DNA of 64,000 nt from contig JABVXU010000029.1 in the NCBI GenBank assembly GCA_013365365.1, positions 1 through 64,000 of the forward strand, given 5' to 3'. Numbering within the stretch: position 1 is the stretch's first letter; each line of letters begins with the position of its first letter. This DNA comes from Cruorifilaria tuberocauda. Its lineage: Eukaryota; Nematoda; Chromadorea; Rhabditida; Onchocercidae. A model generated the notes under the pieces. That model was given only the letters and a program-made list of their open reading frames with translations. It ran no database searches and was not told where the DNA came from. Shown piece after piece: positions 1-17,125 of this stretch. Both the position numbers and the translations under genes were made by a program.

Positions 1-20
1 CAAATAAATAGAAAAAAAAT

Positions 21-360
21 ATATGGTACCTGTTGGAATATTTCACCTGAAATTAGAGGGTATTCATGAAGTGGTGGCAGGTGATAAGTGCACATGCACA
101 CATACACGTACACCACATTGCATCTTTAAAAGGTCATTAGTACACAAACATACACACTCACATACACGTGAAAATATGGTACCTGTTGGAATATTTAACC
201 TGAAATTAGAGAGTATTGAAGAAATGGAAGGGTAAGCACAAACGCATCACATATATACTACTACTTTTGAAAGGTCATTAAAAACGCTATACTACTGCTT
301 TTGAAAGGTCATTAAAAATGCTCACACAAATATGCACATTACATTTTTAAAAGGTCATCA
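21..360. repeat. Left-edge tandem duplication
   Basis: A segment beginning ATGGTACCTGTTGGAATATTT at about position 23 recurs with few changes 153 bp later, at 176. It is followed by two shorter copies of a unit centred on TTTTGAAAGGTCATTAAAAA. The 70-codon open frame across the duplication is read through both copies and has no recognisable features, so I treat it as a by-product of the repeat and not as a gene. Confidence 0.7.
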
Positions 361-3300
361 AGATATCGTTTTATTTTCACACTTCTGTATGAGTACAGTC
401 TATTTACAGTACTGAGTCATAACTTTAGAAATGATTGATATTATAGATGTAAACAAATAAATGGAAAATGATTGATGTATCATTTAATTAAATTAATAAA
501 CAAATTTTTTACTCTAATTAAATTTGTTATTTCTGGAATTTACTAATCAATATTAGTTAAATTGAATTAATTTTTTTTTAATTTTTATCGATTTATAAAA
601 TTTTTTTTCAGAAATTTTTTAAACTAAAATTATTTTACGAATTTTTTTTTAAATTAAAACTAACAAAGATTTAAATATAAATAATAAAATTTATAAGATT
701 AGAAATCAAAAGATAAGAATAGTTTAAGGAAAATCTTATTCAAATTACTGAATTTAACTTTTTCATCTATCTTTACTTTATACTTTTCTTCATTTCTTAT
801 TTTAGCATATTACTTCAAAATAATAATAAGTAATAATTTTTTTGATAATAAGATGAGAAGGTATGAAATCATTTTCAGCTTAAATCTTCTCTTTCATATG
901 TTACGGTATAATTTTAGATGAATTTAATAGTTGGAATTGAAAAAAAAAAAAGGTTACCGACAAGTGGTACCCTTCTAAAATTGGTACCATCAAGCACAAT
1001 AGGAGGTGTCTCATTTATTGAACTTCATATGTAAGGGATACCTGCTTCTTTCCTTATTAATTACTGCTCAACCGGAATTTATCCGTAACCATCTTTCCCT
1101 TTACTTTCTTTTTTTTCTTGATTATCTTCCTTTCATCTAACAATCTTTGATTGAGGTAAATTGTAGTATCTATTATTTGTTCATGGTTGCAACTACAACA
1201 GGTTGATAATTATCATTAAAGTTTTTTATCAATTAGCATTCATGTTAATTATTATTAACGCCTTGTGATATTAGTATATTTAATAAAAATTAAAATTAAT
1301 TTCAATGAAAAAAAAAATCTTCTAAAAAGTGCACTCATTTGTCCTAACAGTTCATTTCTTGTTTTTCAAATTTTGATAATTTCAAACTTTTAAATGAAAT
1401 ATAATAAAATCAAAAATGGTTTTTATCATAAATCAGATCTTATCAGATTTTTTAATCAGTTTCTTATCAGATCTGATTTTTCTTCACGAAATTCTTCAAA
1501 AAAAAAAAATTTTATCATTGCATCATAGATTTATTTCTTCCTCTAGGCGGTAGTGGCTAGAGGGAGGAAGCGCAAAGTGTTATCAATCAAGAATGATTGG
1601 ACCAAAAAAGGATCGTTACCGCTTTAGTGTACACTGCGGATTTACATTTCTACCTGAGATGAAGAAGTGTTTAGCACTTTGATAATCAACAATAAAATTC
1701 TACGAAATATTCTTAATTACTAACCTTTGACCTTCAATTTTTTTTAGATTTCTACCTGAGATGATGAAGATTCTTTATCTTTTTCAAAAAAAAAAGAAGA
1801 ACAGTACAAATTTAAGGTCGAAATTTTAATCATAGCTTTATCATTTTTTATCATATCATATTTTTATCATCAATATTAATGTTATTTCATTCATTGCCAC
1901 TATTCATACAGCTTCCGATCAACATTTTTTCGTTTAATTCTAAAAATGTTAAACAAAGATATCGAAATATTATTGATAATTCCATTATCACTTATCACTA
2001 TCAAATCACATTTGACCGTTAAGATAATTAAGTGATTTAAATTTATGCAATTCAAAATGATCAAAAAGTATTCCATGTACTCTATTCTGTAAATTTATGA
2101 TAAATGTAATAATAGATAAAATGATAAACAAATGATAATGATCGGATTATCATAATAATAATAATAATAATAATAACAATAATAATAATAATGATAATGA
2201 TAAGAGTCGAAAAGTAATGATTAAATCAATAATCAATAATTTTGCTAATTAAACACTTCAAAGATTAATTTCATGATTCGATTGTTATCACTGCTTATCA
2301 CTTCATCTATTATTACATTGATCATTAAAATTGTAGAATGATTAGCTACAATTAATTATTTTCAAACCGTTCAATGAATTTAAATAAAAAAGGAACTAAA
2401 AAGGAACTAAAGGAAAGAACAAAAGAAATTTGCTCAACTGATAGCAACTGATAACAACTGATAAAAATGTTTGATAGTAATAAAATGATAAAATATGGAA
2501 AAATGATCATTTCTTTTTCCTTTCTTTTACTTCCTTTCGCATTTTTTCCTTCTAATTTGATACATATGACAACAAATCCAATGCTAATCCATGCTCTTAG
2601 AACTATCAATATCCGTGGAAACATGAAGAACTATAACAGCGTAGTAATTTCACAAGAAAGGAAAAAAAAAATAAACGAAGATCCGATAAATCTTCTTAGA
2701 GTCAAAGGTCACACAACCTTTGAATTTCATTCCTTTCCGCCCTTCTATTACAGATAACAAAAACTAACATCTGCTTTATTTCAGATTATCTACTTGTTAT
2801 CGAAAAAAAAGGAAAAAGTAAAATTTATTATTCAAAAAAATTTGTTTCATTTGAAATATATTTGATAAGAAAGGTTTGTAGTAAGTAATAATAAGGTAAT
2901 TTGTATTAATAATAATAGGGATAAATTAATAAATAATAGTTAAGTACTTTTTCTTATCAGTGTATTTGATATGAAGAAATTAAATGACAAAATAAGTTAA
3001 ATTTAAAATTAAAAAAAGTTAAATTAATTAAAGTTAAAATAAGTTAAATGAATTTAACTTATTAAGAATATTTGACTATCATGAATAAAACTGTTTATTG
3101 CTAATAATGGTAATTGTATAAATCTATGATCAGTCACTGTTTATTCACTATACTTAGAAGAAAGCTGATATCATCAATGAAATAATCATTTTCAAATTAC
3201 GAATAAAATTTTAATGGAAGTAAAATTTAGAAATATCACTTTAACACTGCTATTCTATTCTCGATTCATCATTGATCTTTTCTTTTTTGCAAATTTCTAC

Positions 3301-4540
3301 TTCATGATTAACGGTTTCATTCGTTTCATTATTTTAAATCGTTTAAAAATCAAACTTAATTTTGGTTTCATCAGTAGAAATTTAAATGATCCAATATAAT
3401 AATTCATTCCAAATTAATTTAATTAAAATGATTTGAAACGATTTGTACTAATAGATGAAATAAGTGGAATATTGCAAATTCGATAAACGTTGAAAGCTTC
3501 TGACCTCAATTTGAACCCATGTGTGATATAAGTAAAGGTGAAAAATAACTGCTCACTTTATTATCCTCAAAACTGTCATTTTCTAACTAGCATTTTTCAA
3601 CCTTTCTCATCCATCTATCGTCAATGTTTACTTAAATAAGCTTTTACGTTCAAACAGAAATGCATGTTACGTAATCGACTTTATGCATAGCTTCAACTAA
3701 CCTTTACCAGATAAATCTTCCGACAGACTCCTTCTAGTTCTCTATAAAAATAAACCTTTTATTTCAATTATTATCTCACGTGCAAATATTGTCACAATTC
3801 TGATAAACCAGTACGAATCTTGCTGTATTTTCATCCGCTATACAAAAGTAAGTACAAAAGCAAAAAAATTCGAAATAAGCAAGAAAATTGATTTTGAACT
3901 TTTCACTAACGCCGATTAAAACCACCTCAAAGTGACCAAAATCACTTAAAATACGATGAAAAATAAAACTTTATCTTCCAAATCCTCCTTATTCTGATTT
4001 TATATGTATAACTTTTATATTACCATTATATATTTATATTTAATTTTGTATTTATAATTTTTATATTATCACTGCGAAAAAACAAAATGCTGAAAGCTAT
4101 AAAAATAGATGCTCTATCCGATTACTTGAAAAATTTATACTTTAGTACTTTGTACTTAATACTAATATGTTTTTGAGTATTAATTTAAATTCCTTTTCTT
4201 CTGCAAATCCGGCTTTACCCTCTTAAGAGTCATCTCTTATAAGAATAATAAGAATCCCTGTTTGTACCTATTGCTACTTTTTTCAGTAAATCTTTCAGAT
4301 GATTCGTATCTGTTCGACTTGTTGAAATTTTATTCAAATAAAAGCTGATAAAACTCATCAACGAATAAATAAAACATTAAAATTTCTAGTGCAATTTTTT
4401 GGAATATTTGAAAAATTCTGATAAAAAAACAAACAAATAATGCACCGCTAATTGCAAATTTACACGTTCAAAGCAGAGCTTTAATGTAGAAACACTCTTG
4501 AAAGCAACAAGAACATCGGAAAATATAAAACTAGGCACTA
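361..4540. other. AT-rich intergenic DNA
   Basis: No convincing exon was found on either strand. The stretch holds A/T homopolymer runs, an (ATA)n/(GATAAT)n tract near 2150-2210, and many TGATAA/TTATCA words. The one ORF worth noting (2467-2757) is listed separately. The left part may be distal regulatory sequence or a large intron of a gene outside the window. Confidence 0.6.
2467..2757 (+). CDS. Doubtful small ORF with hydrophobic N-terminus
   Basis: A 96-codon ATG-to-stop frame. Residues about 13-28 are hydrophobic after a short basic start, as in a signal peptide, and the rest is basic and polar. I do not recognise it. Against it: the composition matches the surrounding AT-rich DNA, there is no clear leader acceptor upstream, and the reverse strand is also open over part of it. 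It could be a small secreted peptide gene or chance. Confidence 0.15.
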   Translation: MFDSNKMIKYGKMIISFSFLLLPFAFFPSNLIHMTTNPMLIHALRTINIRGNMKNYNSVVISQERKKKINEDPINLLRVKGHTTFEFHSFPPFYYR

Positions 4541-5796
4541 TTACGATGTTTCATCAGAATCCACCGGATTTTCCAATTCAGTTTTTTTCTCTTCGTTTCC
4601 CACTTCATCATCATTAAGATCGCGACTACCTGCAAATTGGATCTCCCTGTGAGTAAAACTCTTCCTACTGATATTTATTATAAATGAATAATTTGAAATA
4701 TTAGTAGGAAGGAATAAAATATACTCCCACAGATGATTAACTCAATAATAAGCTGTATTGGTATCTATCAATATATGTAAAAGCCATATAAACTCAGAAG
4801 GAAATTGAAAAACTTACTTTTGAAACATCCTGTTCGAATAACACAATCCATAAAATTCATAAACTCTGTTGCACAAGCTCCTTCCTCTAATTCTGCTTCC
4901 TTAGCATTTTTTTGGCACGTTATTGCTTCCCGAAATTCATGACCGCATGGACTAGCGACTAAATGGCCAACACAGTGACATTCAAAGTTCACACTTCCGT
5001 CTGGTAATGTCGAACCTAAGAAAAATTTTAATCATACCGAACAGATCCTATATTGAAAATACTTCTTTTTAAATTCTTCAAAAAACACAAAACACATTCT
5101 TGATACAATTTACCAAGCACTTAACTGCATGGATAACGCCTGAAACAACTTTCTCAGTTGCAAAGACTAAAGGCTCAAATTCCAACCTTACTACCTGGAT
5201 TATATTTGTCATCCAGTTCCTCGTATGATAAACGTGCCAATGATTCCACATAGGCATCTCGGATTGGTTCGTCATATTCTTCTTGCGTTATTCGATGAAT
5301 CTAAACAAGGCAATAATCTATGTTTACTTCAGACTGATAATACACTCTACAAATTGAAACACATGACTAATCACATGACAAGTCTTATGATATGCATGCA
5401 TCGGAAATCCCATAATTTAGGATGAATAAATACAGATATCAATAAAAATCTTTTATAGAGAAGAAATGAAAGAGAATTATTTGGAAGAAGTAATTCTAAC
5501 CGAAAACTTGAATCGAAGAAAAAATCGTAAACGTTGCTAGTTTTAAAGTAATTAAAAAATTCCTCCAAATCTTCTAACTTCCTAGATGAAACATTTCTTA
5601 CTCTTTTAAGCTTAAAAATCAAATTATATCTATCTAATAGTGTTAAATTTTACTATCGAGAATTTCCCGTGAATTCTTGACATCAAATTATGAGAAAAAT
5701 CAATATATTATTGAAATAAAAGTATAATTAAAGAGTAAGTGAAAGTGGAAAACATCAAATACACACCACATTTTCGCCATCGGCGCCATCTTCCAT
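4541..5796 (-). CDS. CHCHD4: Mia40/CHCHD4-like intermembrane-space import oxidoreductase
   Basis: Exons (minus strand): 5767-5796, 5195-5300, 4818-5015 and 4541-4629, joined in phases 0, 1 and 1 to give 140 residues; human CHCHD4 is about 142. In the family this protein is the receptor and oxidase of the mitochondrial disulfide relay, oxidising small Cys-rich proteins in the intermembrane space and passing electrons to ALR/Erv1. Seen here: a short N-terminal segment NVIHRITQEEYDEP, then LPDGSVNFEC, a CXC at residues 58-60, a twin CX9C pair (C69/C79 and C93/C103) containing SPCGHEF, and an acidic Asp/Glu-rich tail typical of the family. The redox motif reads Cys-His-Cys and not the usual Cys-Pro-Cys, and there is an extra Cys at 109. 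The start codon sits in a 10-codon first exon and is the least certain part. The gene is divergent from the 5811 gene. Confidence 0.88.
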
Positions 5797-5810
5797 TCCC
5801 CACGGCTTCC

Positions 5811-7341
5811 ATGATATCCCAAAAAGTACATTACCCAACGATTTTAATCGATCCATTTGTCTCGGAATGCAAAAACTGGTATCCAAGTGAGAAAGTGAAA
5901 CTGAAATTACCGTACATTCTGTTCATTCATCTGGAAATTTCTTTCCAATATTCCATTTCCTGTTTTAGGTATTCTTTTCTTTATTTCATATATTTCTCTA
6001 TTTCAGGTGTTTCTTTATTTATTTCAGGTGTTCTTTTTCAACTATTGCTTTTTTCATTTCCAGTGTTCCTTTCTTTATTTCACATATTTTATTGTTCCAG
6101 GTGTTGCTTTCTTTATTTTAGGTATTAGCTTTTTTTATTTTAGGTTTCATATTCTTTATTTCAGTATTTCTTTCTTTATTTCACGTATTACTTTCTTTCT
6201 AGGTATTGCTTATTTTATTCCAGGCATTGTTGTTTTACTTTAGATATTACTTTTTTTATTTTGGACATTCTTTATTTCAGGCATTCCTTTCTTATTTACT
6301 TTTCAGGCTTCTAAATTATTCAATAGATGGTATTACTACAATAAAGTTAGACCTTTGATGTTGACCCTGGGGAAACAATTAAATATTCCCGAAGAAGGTA
6401 TGTAAGAGATGAACAAACAGTTCGGAGAATCATTCTTCATGTTTCTATCATACTGATAACAAAGCTGATAGAGGAGAAATGTTAGTTGTTTACAAAACAG
6501 ACATGTAAGACATGAATGAGAATTGTATTTTAGATGTATATCGATATGTCACTGTCATTATCATCAATTTATTTGATAACCAAAACTTGTTCCATTGAAA
6601 TGATCATTGCTAGGTCAAAAACGACAAAAAAAAAAACTTTTCATTTAAATTTAATTAATTCTCCTTCTGAAACACCTACCTAACATTTCTTCCGTTATTT
6701 CATCAATTTCTCATAATTCATACTCATATCATTACAAAAGTACACATTGTGTTAGGTAATACTTTCTTTACTTTTTGATAGAATGTTAAGCACCTGTAAT
6801 TGCATTTTTGTAATTTTTTTTTTCGCAATTCTCATTTCAAATTTCATTGATTTAAAAAAAAATCAAAATGATAATATGCTAATTAAAAAGTAAGATAGAG
6901 TAAAATATTATAGCTTTTGAGAGAAAGTATTACTTAAAGATTGTGTATTTTATGAGGGGTATGAACTGTGATATGTGAGTATGAATTATGATCTGATTCC
7001 TGATTTCTGATGATAATCTGATTTTTAGCTTAGTTATCATTGGTATCACTAAAAGCTATAATGACTTTGCTCATATTGAAACAAGATTAATTTCCGTTGG
7101 AATTTTAAAGTGATAATTATTGATAAATAATTATCACTTTAGATTCTGATAATACTGATACAGATGCTTTAGATTACTGATAAATACTGATAGCGATGCT
7201 TTAGATTACTGATAAATACTGATAGCGATGCTTTAGATTACTGATAAATACTGATAGAGATGCTTTAGATTACTGATAAATACTGATAGAAATGCTTTAG
7301 ATCATCGTTTTCTTACTCAGTATGATGATTCTGTGGAGTAA
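5811..7341 (+). CDS. Unrecognised 71-residue protein in three exons
   Basis: Model: exon 1 5811-5894 (tentative), exon 2 6307-6397, exon 3 7301-7341; phases 0 and 1. Exon 2 is the best supported: a strong TTTTCAG acceptor, a GTATGTAAG donor, and 30 protein-like codons (ending TLGKQLNIPEE) rich in aromatic and basic residues. Exon 3 continues this in frame (DHRFLTQYDDSVE) to a stop. Exon 1 is an open frame beginning MISQKVHYPT; a shorter version ending at an earlier in-frame donor is also possible. No domain, signal peptide or membrane segment was recognised. Both introns are made of tandem repeats carrying acceptor-like sequences. The start lies only 14 bp from the Mia40 start on the other strand, which weakens exon 1. 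The EGF-protein gene follows 290 bp downstream on the same strand. Confidence 0.5.
5948..6306 (+). repeat. Degenerate intronic array of 3' splice-site-like units
   Basis: About 14 imperfect units of roughly 17-37 bp, each a T-rich tract usually ending in TTTCAG, TTTTAG, TTCCAG or TTCTAG and followed by a GTATT/GTGTT/GCATT start. The first YAG ends at 5968 and the last, at 6306, is the acceptor of exon 2 of the 71-residue protein gene. The array therefore fills most of intron 1 with decoy acceptors. Confidence 0.85.
7107..7140. repeat. Perfect hairpin (13-bp arms, 8-nt loop)
   Basis: AAAGTGATAATTA at 7107-7119 is the exact reverse complement of 7128-7140. It lies in intron 2 of the 71-residue protein gene, directly before the 32-bp array, and its arms contain TGATAA/TTATCA. 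Confidence 0.85.
7163..7300 (+). repeat. 32-bp tandem array carrying repeated CTTTAG acceptors
   Basis: Units start at 7163, 7195, 7227, 7259 and 7291, an exact 32-bp period. Each contains GATGCTTTAGAT or a one-base variant. The last CTTTAG (ending 7300) is the predicted acceptor of exon 3. In the four earlier copies the same reading phase gives two codons and then TGA, so their use would truncate the protein. Confidence 0.9.
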
Positions 7342-7599
7342 ATTCTGCTTATTGACATGTTTTGGCTTAATTTCAGGTCGTACTGTTCATTTCTTTTTTT
7401 TCTTCTTTCATTTCATCTCATCTTTCTATTCTTTTTTCACTCTTCACTTCATTTACCTTGAAAATTTTTGTTGAATTTATTTTTTCCTCAAGATTTCAAT
7501 AATTACAAGTACTTAATTTTGTTTATTTTCATGTGGTACTCAAGTTTATTATATGTCCTACCTGAATAATTCTATTTAAACTTTACTAGTTAAACTATT

Positions 7600-7608
7600 A
7601 TCTTCAGG
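7600..7608 (+). promoter_or_regulatory. Predicted spliced-leader acceptor before EGF-protein gene
   Basis: TATCTTCAG ends 22 nt before the ATG at 7631, with no coding exon upstream that needs it. This fits SL1-type trans-splicing of a downstream mRNA. It could also be a cis acceptor of a non-coding exon. Confidence 0.45.
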
Positions 7609-7630
7609 AATTGATAATAAGTACGAATCA

Positions 7631-9333
7631 ATGGATGCAAGGCTGATGCTACTATCAATTCTAATATTAAACACTGTCAATTTTGGTAGAGGAAATCGAG
7701 CCAGAAACCATCGTAACATCATGTGACATTTTCATGAATATTATGAATAGTAAGCTAGTCTACATATTCATGGAAAAAAAATATATTAATTCATTTGTTA
7801 ACTTTCTAAAATTTGATTAAAATTCATTTCAATAATTTAGTGATAACAGTGATAACAGATAGAGTTGCCTATTTTTATCATTGAATTATTGAAAGTAGCA
7901 ATACAACGGATGTATTACTTGAGAATTTTCTTACTTACTTTTGCTTACTTCAGTAAAAAATATACTGTAATATGCATGCATATCCGTAAAAATTTTCCAT
8001 ACGTAAAGTAAAGTTAAAAACTTGAATTTAGCTGTAATAACGGCAATGCAGTCAATGGTCGATGTGTATGTATGAGTGGTTATAGTGGTACTTACTGCGA
8101 TCGAGTTATGCATTGCAAGTTAAATAAACTTCGATCGAATGGAAGGTTACAATTTGCAATTTTCGATTTAGTAAAATTATTAAGCTATGCTACAAAAGCT
8201 TAAACTAAATCCGCATAGAAGCTAGATTTGGCTCATGAAACTTAAGATATAAGATATAAAACTTAAGTAAAACTTTCTCAAGTTCTGATTCATATTAACA
8301 TTTTTCAAAATTTGTTTTTCATGATAAGGAAGTAATAAGTAATGCGACAAATAAGTTATATTCAATTTAATGGAATAAATAAGTGATCCATTGAAGTGTT
8401 GAAATAAGCGAAGGAAGATATTTTCTTTGTTTGATTATAATAATAAGTTATGGATAGAAGATTGTAGCAGTACTGTACAAAGTTATGATAGTGAATTTAA
8501 ACTAATCAAGATAAGAAAGACTAAGGGATGAGATAAGTGATAACAGTGCTATTAGGTGAAAAGTTTTAGTTGTATCGATTGCTCAGTTGGTTGGAAAGGT
8601 ATCAATTGTGATCAGATTCAATGTATTCATGGTGTATCAGATGCAACAGAACAAAATTGTGTATGCGATGTACCGTACAGTGGACAGTTTTGTAAATCTT
8701 TGGAAACATCTGATGTTTATTCGTATTACAATCATAAGGTTCATATTTCATTTCACTTTCATATCAGTATTTTTCTTATCATTGTCTTTTTTTTATTTAC
8801 TTTGTAGGTGAAGGTATCATTTTTATCTTTATTTCACTGTTTTACGATTTTTTACTTTTATTTAACTCTTCACGCTATCAGTTATATAATGGTGATAGAT
8901 AGGTAATATTACAGAATTACGGAATATATTCCTAACTTTAAGGATAAGGTTGAAGTTAAGGTGCAAACTATAAAGTATTTACTTGCGGAATATATTCCAA
9001 ATTTTAAGGATTAGGTTGAAGTTAAGTTGCAAACTATAAGGTATTTACTTACGGAATATATTCCAAATTTTAAAGATTAGGTTGAAAGTGTTAGCTTTGA
9101 GCTGATTAACAAAACATTTCTCTAGGTTTATAAAACAATTTCAGGTTTGTAAAATGGGACCAATTGGTATTCTATCAATAATACCACTTCTAGTAATTTT
9201 ATTTGGATGTGAACGAACAGCGAAATCTCGACGAATTAAACGATTGGAAGAGCATCTCTATGGACAAAATATAATAGTTAATCATCGTAAAATATCGACA
9301 ATGCTTACTACAAAATCAAAAATGACTAATTAA
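7631..9333 (+). CDS. Short EGF-like type I transmembrane protein
   Basis: Exons 7631-7722, 8032-8145, 8570-8738 and 9145-9333, phases 2, 2 and 0; 187 residues. Residues 1-21 are a signal peptide (MDARLMLLSILILNT...). Residues about 32-125 hold EGF-like cysteine spacing in at least two modules: CNNGN...GRCVCMSGYSGTYC, then CIDCSVGWKGINC with QNCVCDVPYSGQFC. A single membrane span follows at about 129-147 (GPIGILSIIPLLVILFG), then a basic juxtamembrane stretch (KSRRIKRLEEHL) and a polar cytoplasmic tail. The architecture suggests a small cell-surface adhesion or signalling protein; no ligand or partner can be named. AATAAA at 9421 is a likely polyadenylation signal. The first exon, with its unusual GTGACA donor, is the least certain. 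Confidence 0.75.
8920..9090. repeat. 66-bp tandem repeat in last intron of EGF-protein gene
   Basis: Units beginning CGGAATATATTCC at 8920, 8986 and 9052; two full copies and one partial, period exactly 66 bp. It has no open frame of note. Confidence 0.9.
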
Positions 9334-11117
9334 TTAATAATAATTACTGTACTAAATTATTTATACCTGTACCGAATCACTGTACTAAAATATATTAACT
9401 AACGTTGAAAATAGTCTGTAAATAAATTAGCTTATGTACAAAGTTCATTTTTCTTCCATCTTTTCTAGCATTTTTCGCTTCATTACTCTCGGTAAACTTT
9501 TTCCTTTGCTGTTATTGTCAACTCTATTTTCTTCCTATCTATTGTATAGCGAAAAAATTGTTCAACAAGAAGAAATTAACTCTTAAAAAAAAAGAAGTAT
9601 AACAGTATAACTTAAAAAACTATAACAGTAAGTTACAATCTAAAAGAGCTAGAAGTATGAAAGAAATATTCTTTATTATTTCGTTTCATTTTGTGAGAGA
9701 AAATTCCGTTTGCAGAAGTTAATGACTAATTAATTAGGTTTAATTTACTGAACAAATTAAAGCGAAATTAAGGTTTGAAATACTGAAATATAATTTTAAT
9801 CCGAAGATACGAAGATGTAATAATTTAAGAGTGAGATCAAGATTTCGTTTAAAATTTTTTCAAAGAATTAAACAGTTCAAAATAACAAACGAACAAAAAG
9901 CGAATTGCAAAATTCACACACTTTGCTATTTCAGTAACCTGTAACTTTGGAAATTGCTTTATCTCAGTATAACTTATTATCACTTATTGAGGGATTGTAT
10001 GGCGAGAATTTTTGCAATTCAAAAAACAGAAAAAAGATCAATTTATACACTTTTCTGATCATCTGCACATCTGATCCCGATCATTAGTGTATTTCCTAAA
10101 CTGATCCCGATCAGTTTTTTCTACTGAAAACTTATAAAAATAGGTGATAATTAAGAGATTGAAGGTATCTTTGTTCATGATTTAAAATGTATGATAAAAT
10201 ATTTGATATAATTTAAAATGTATGATACCTGCTTACTTTAAGTTACATCTATTTCAAGTTAGGATCTATTAAAGTAAATCTAAAACTGAAGCAATGTGTG
10301 ACAAGAGCACTAAAGAATTCAACTGAAATTAATTCTGATTTCTCATTATTTTCTTTTTGTAATGATTGAAAACAAAATATTATATTTTGCAATTATTAAA
10401 ATATGCTTATTAAACTATAAAATAAAGTAATTATTAAGTATTAAGTGTAAAATAGATAAATATAAAATATATAAATGATATATAAATAAACTATAAAATA
10501 AATAAATTAATCTGCCAAGAAGTTTTGATCGAGTAAAGAGTAAAAAAAAGAAAGGAAAGTATTGTTCGATTGCAATGAACATTTTTGTCTCTGCCTGATT
10601 GTTTTGATTTATTACATTTTTTCATTCTTGACAGTTTGATTTCATTGACAGTTTGAGTGAACTTTATAAAAAGTTTACATTTCTACAGTTATTTTTTCTT
10701 AATTGAACAAGAAATTTTAATTTCAACCGTGTCACTTGGTTTTAAGCTGAAACTTTTTCATAATTTTTATTGATGGAATTCATTGATGTGAGAAATTTTT
10801 CTTGAATTAAATCAAGCATAATAAATTCAATGTATTTAATTCATGAAATTTTACGATTGAAAAATATTGGATCAAGTTTATTTATATATTGAATTAAACT
10901 TATGCAAACTTATCTGCGATATCTTCACCGATAAAATCGATAGATAACTTAGCAATAAAGAGTAATATGAGATAACCGAGCAAAGATAAGTGAGAAATGA
11001 ATGAAATTTTAGGTAAAAAAAATTTTCAGAAAAAATTGTTCGAATATTTCTTTTCCTTATTAGATATGTAAATTATTTGTTTCAGATAATAAACATTGCA
11101 AAAAAAAAAACAAATCA
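9334..11117. other. AT-rich intergenic region
   Basis: It separates the convergent EGF-protein gene and the Trp-rich gene. It contains the AATAAA at 9421 and A/T-rich filler; no exon is supported on either strand. Confidence 0.6.

Positions 11118-17125
<6,008 letters not shown>

Noticed and set aside
5948..6243. Phe/Ile/Tyr-rich open frames of 78-129 codons
   Set aside because: They are by-products of the T-rich intronic acceptor array.
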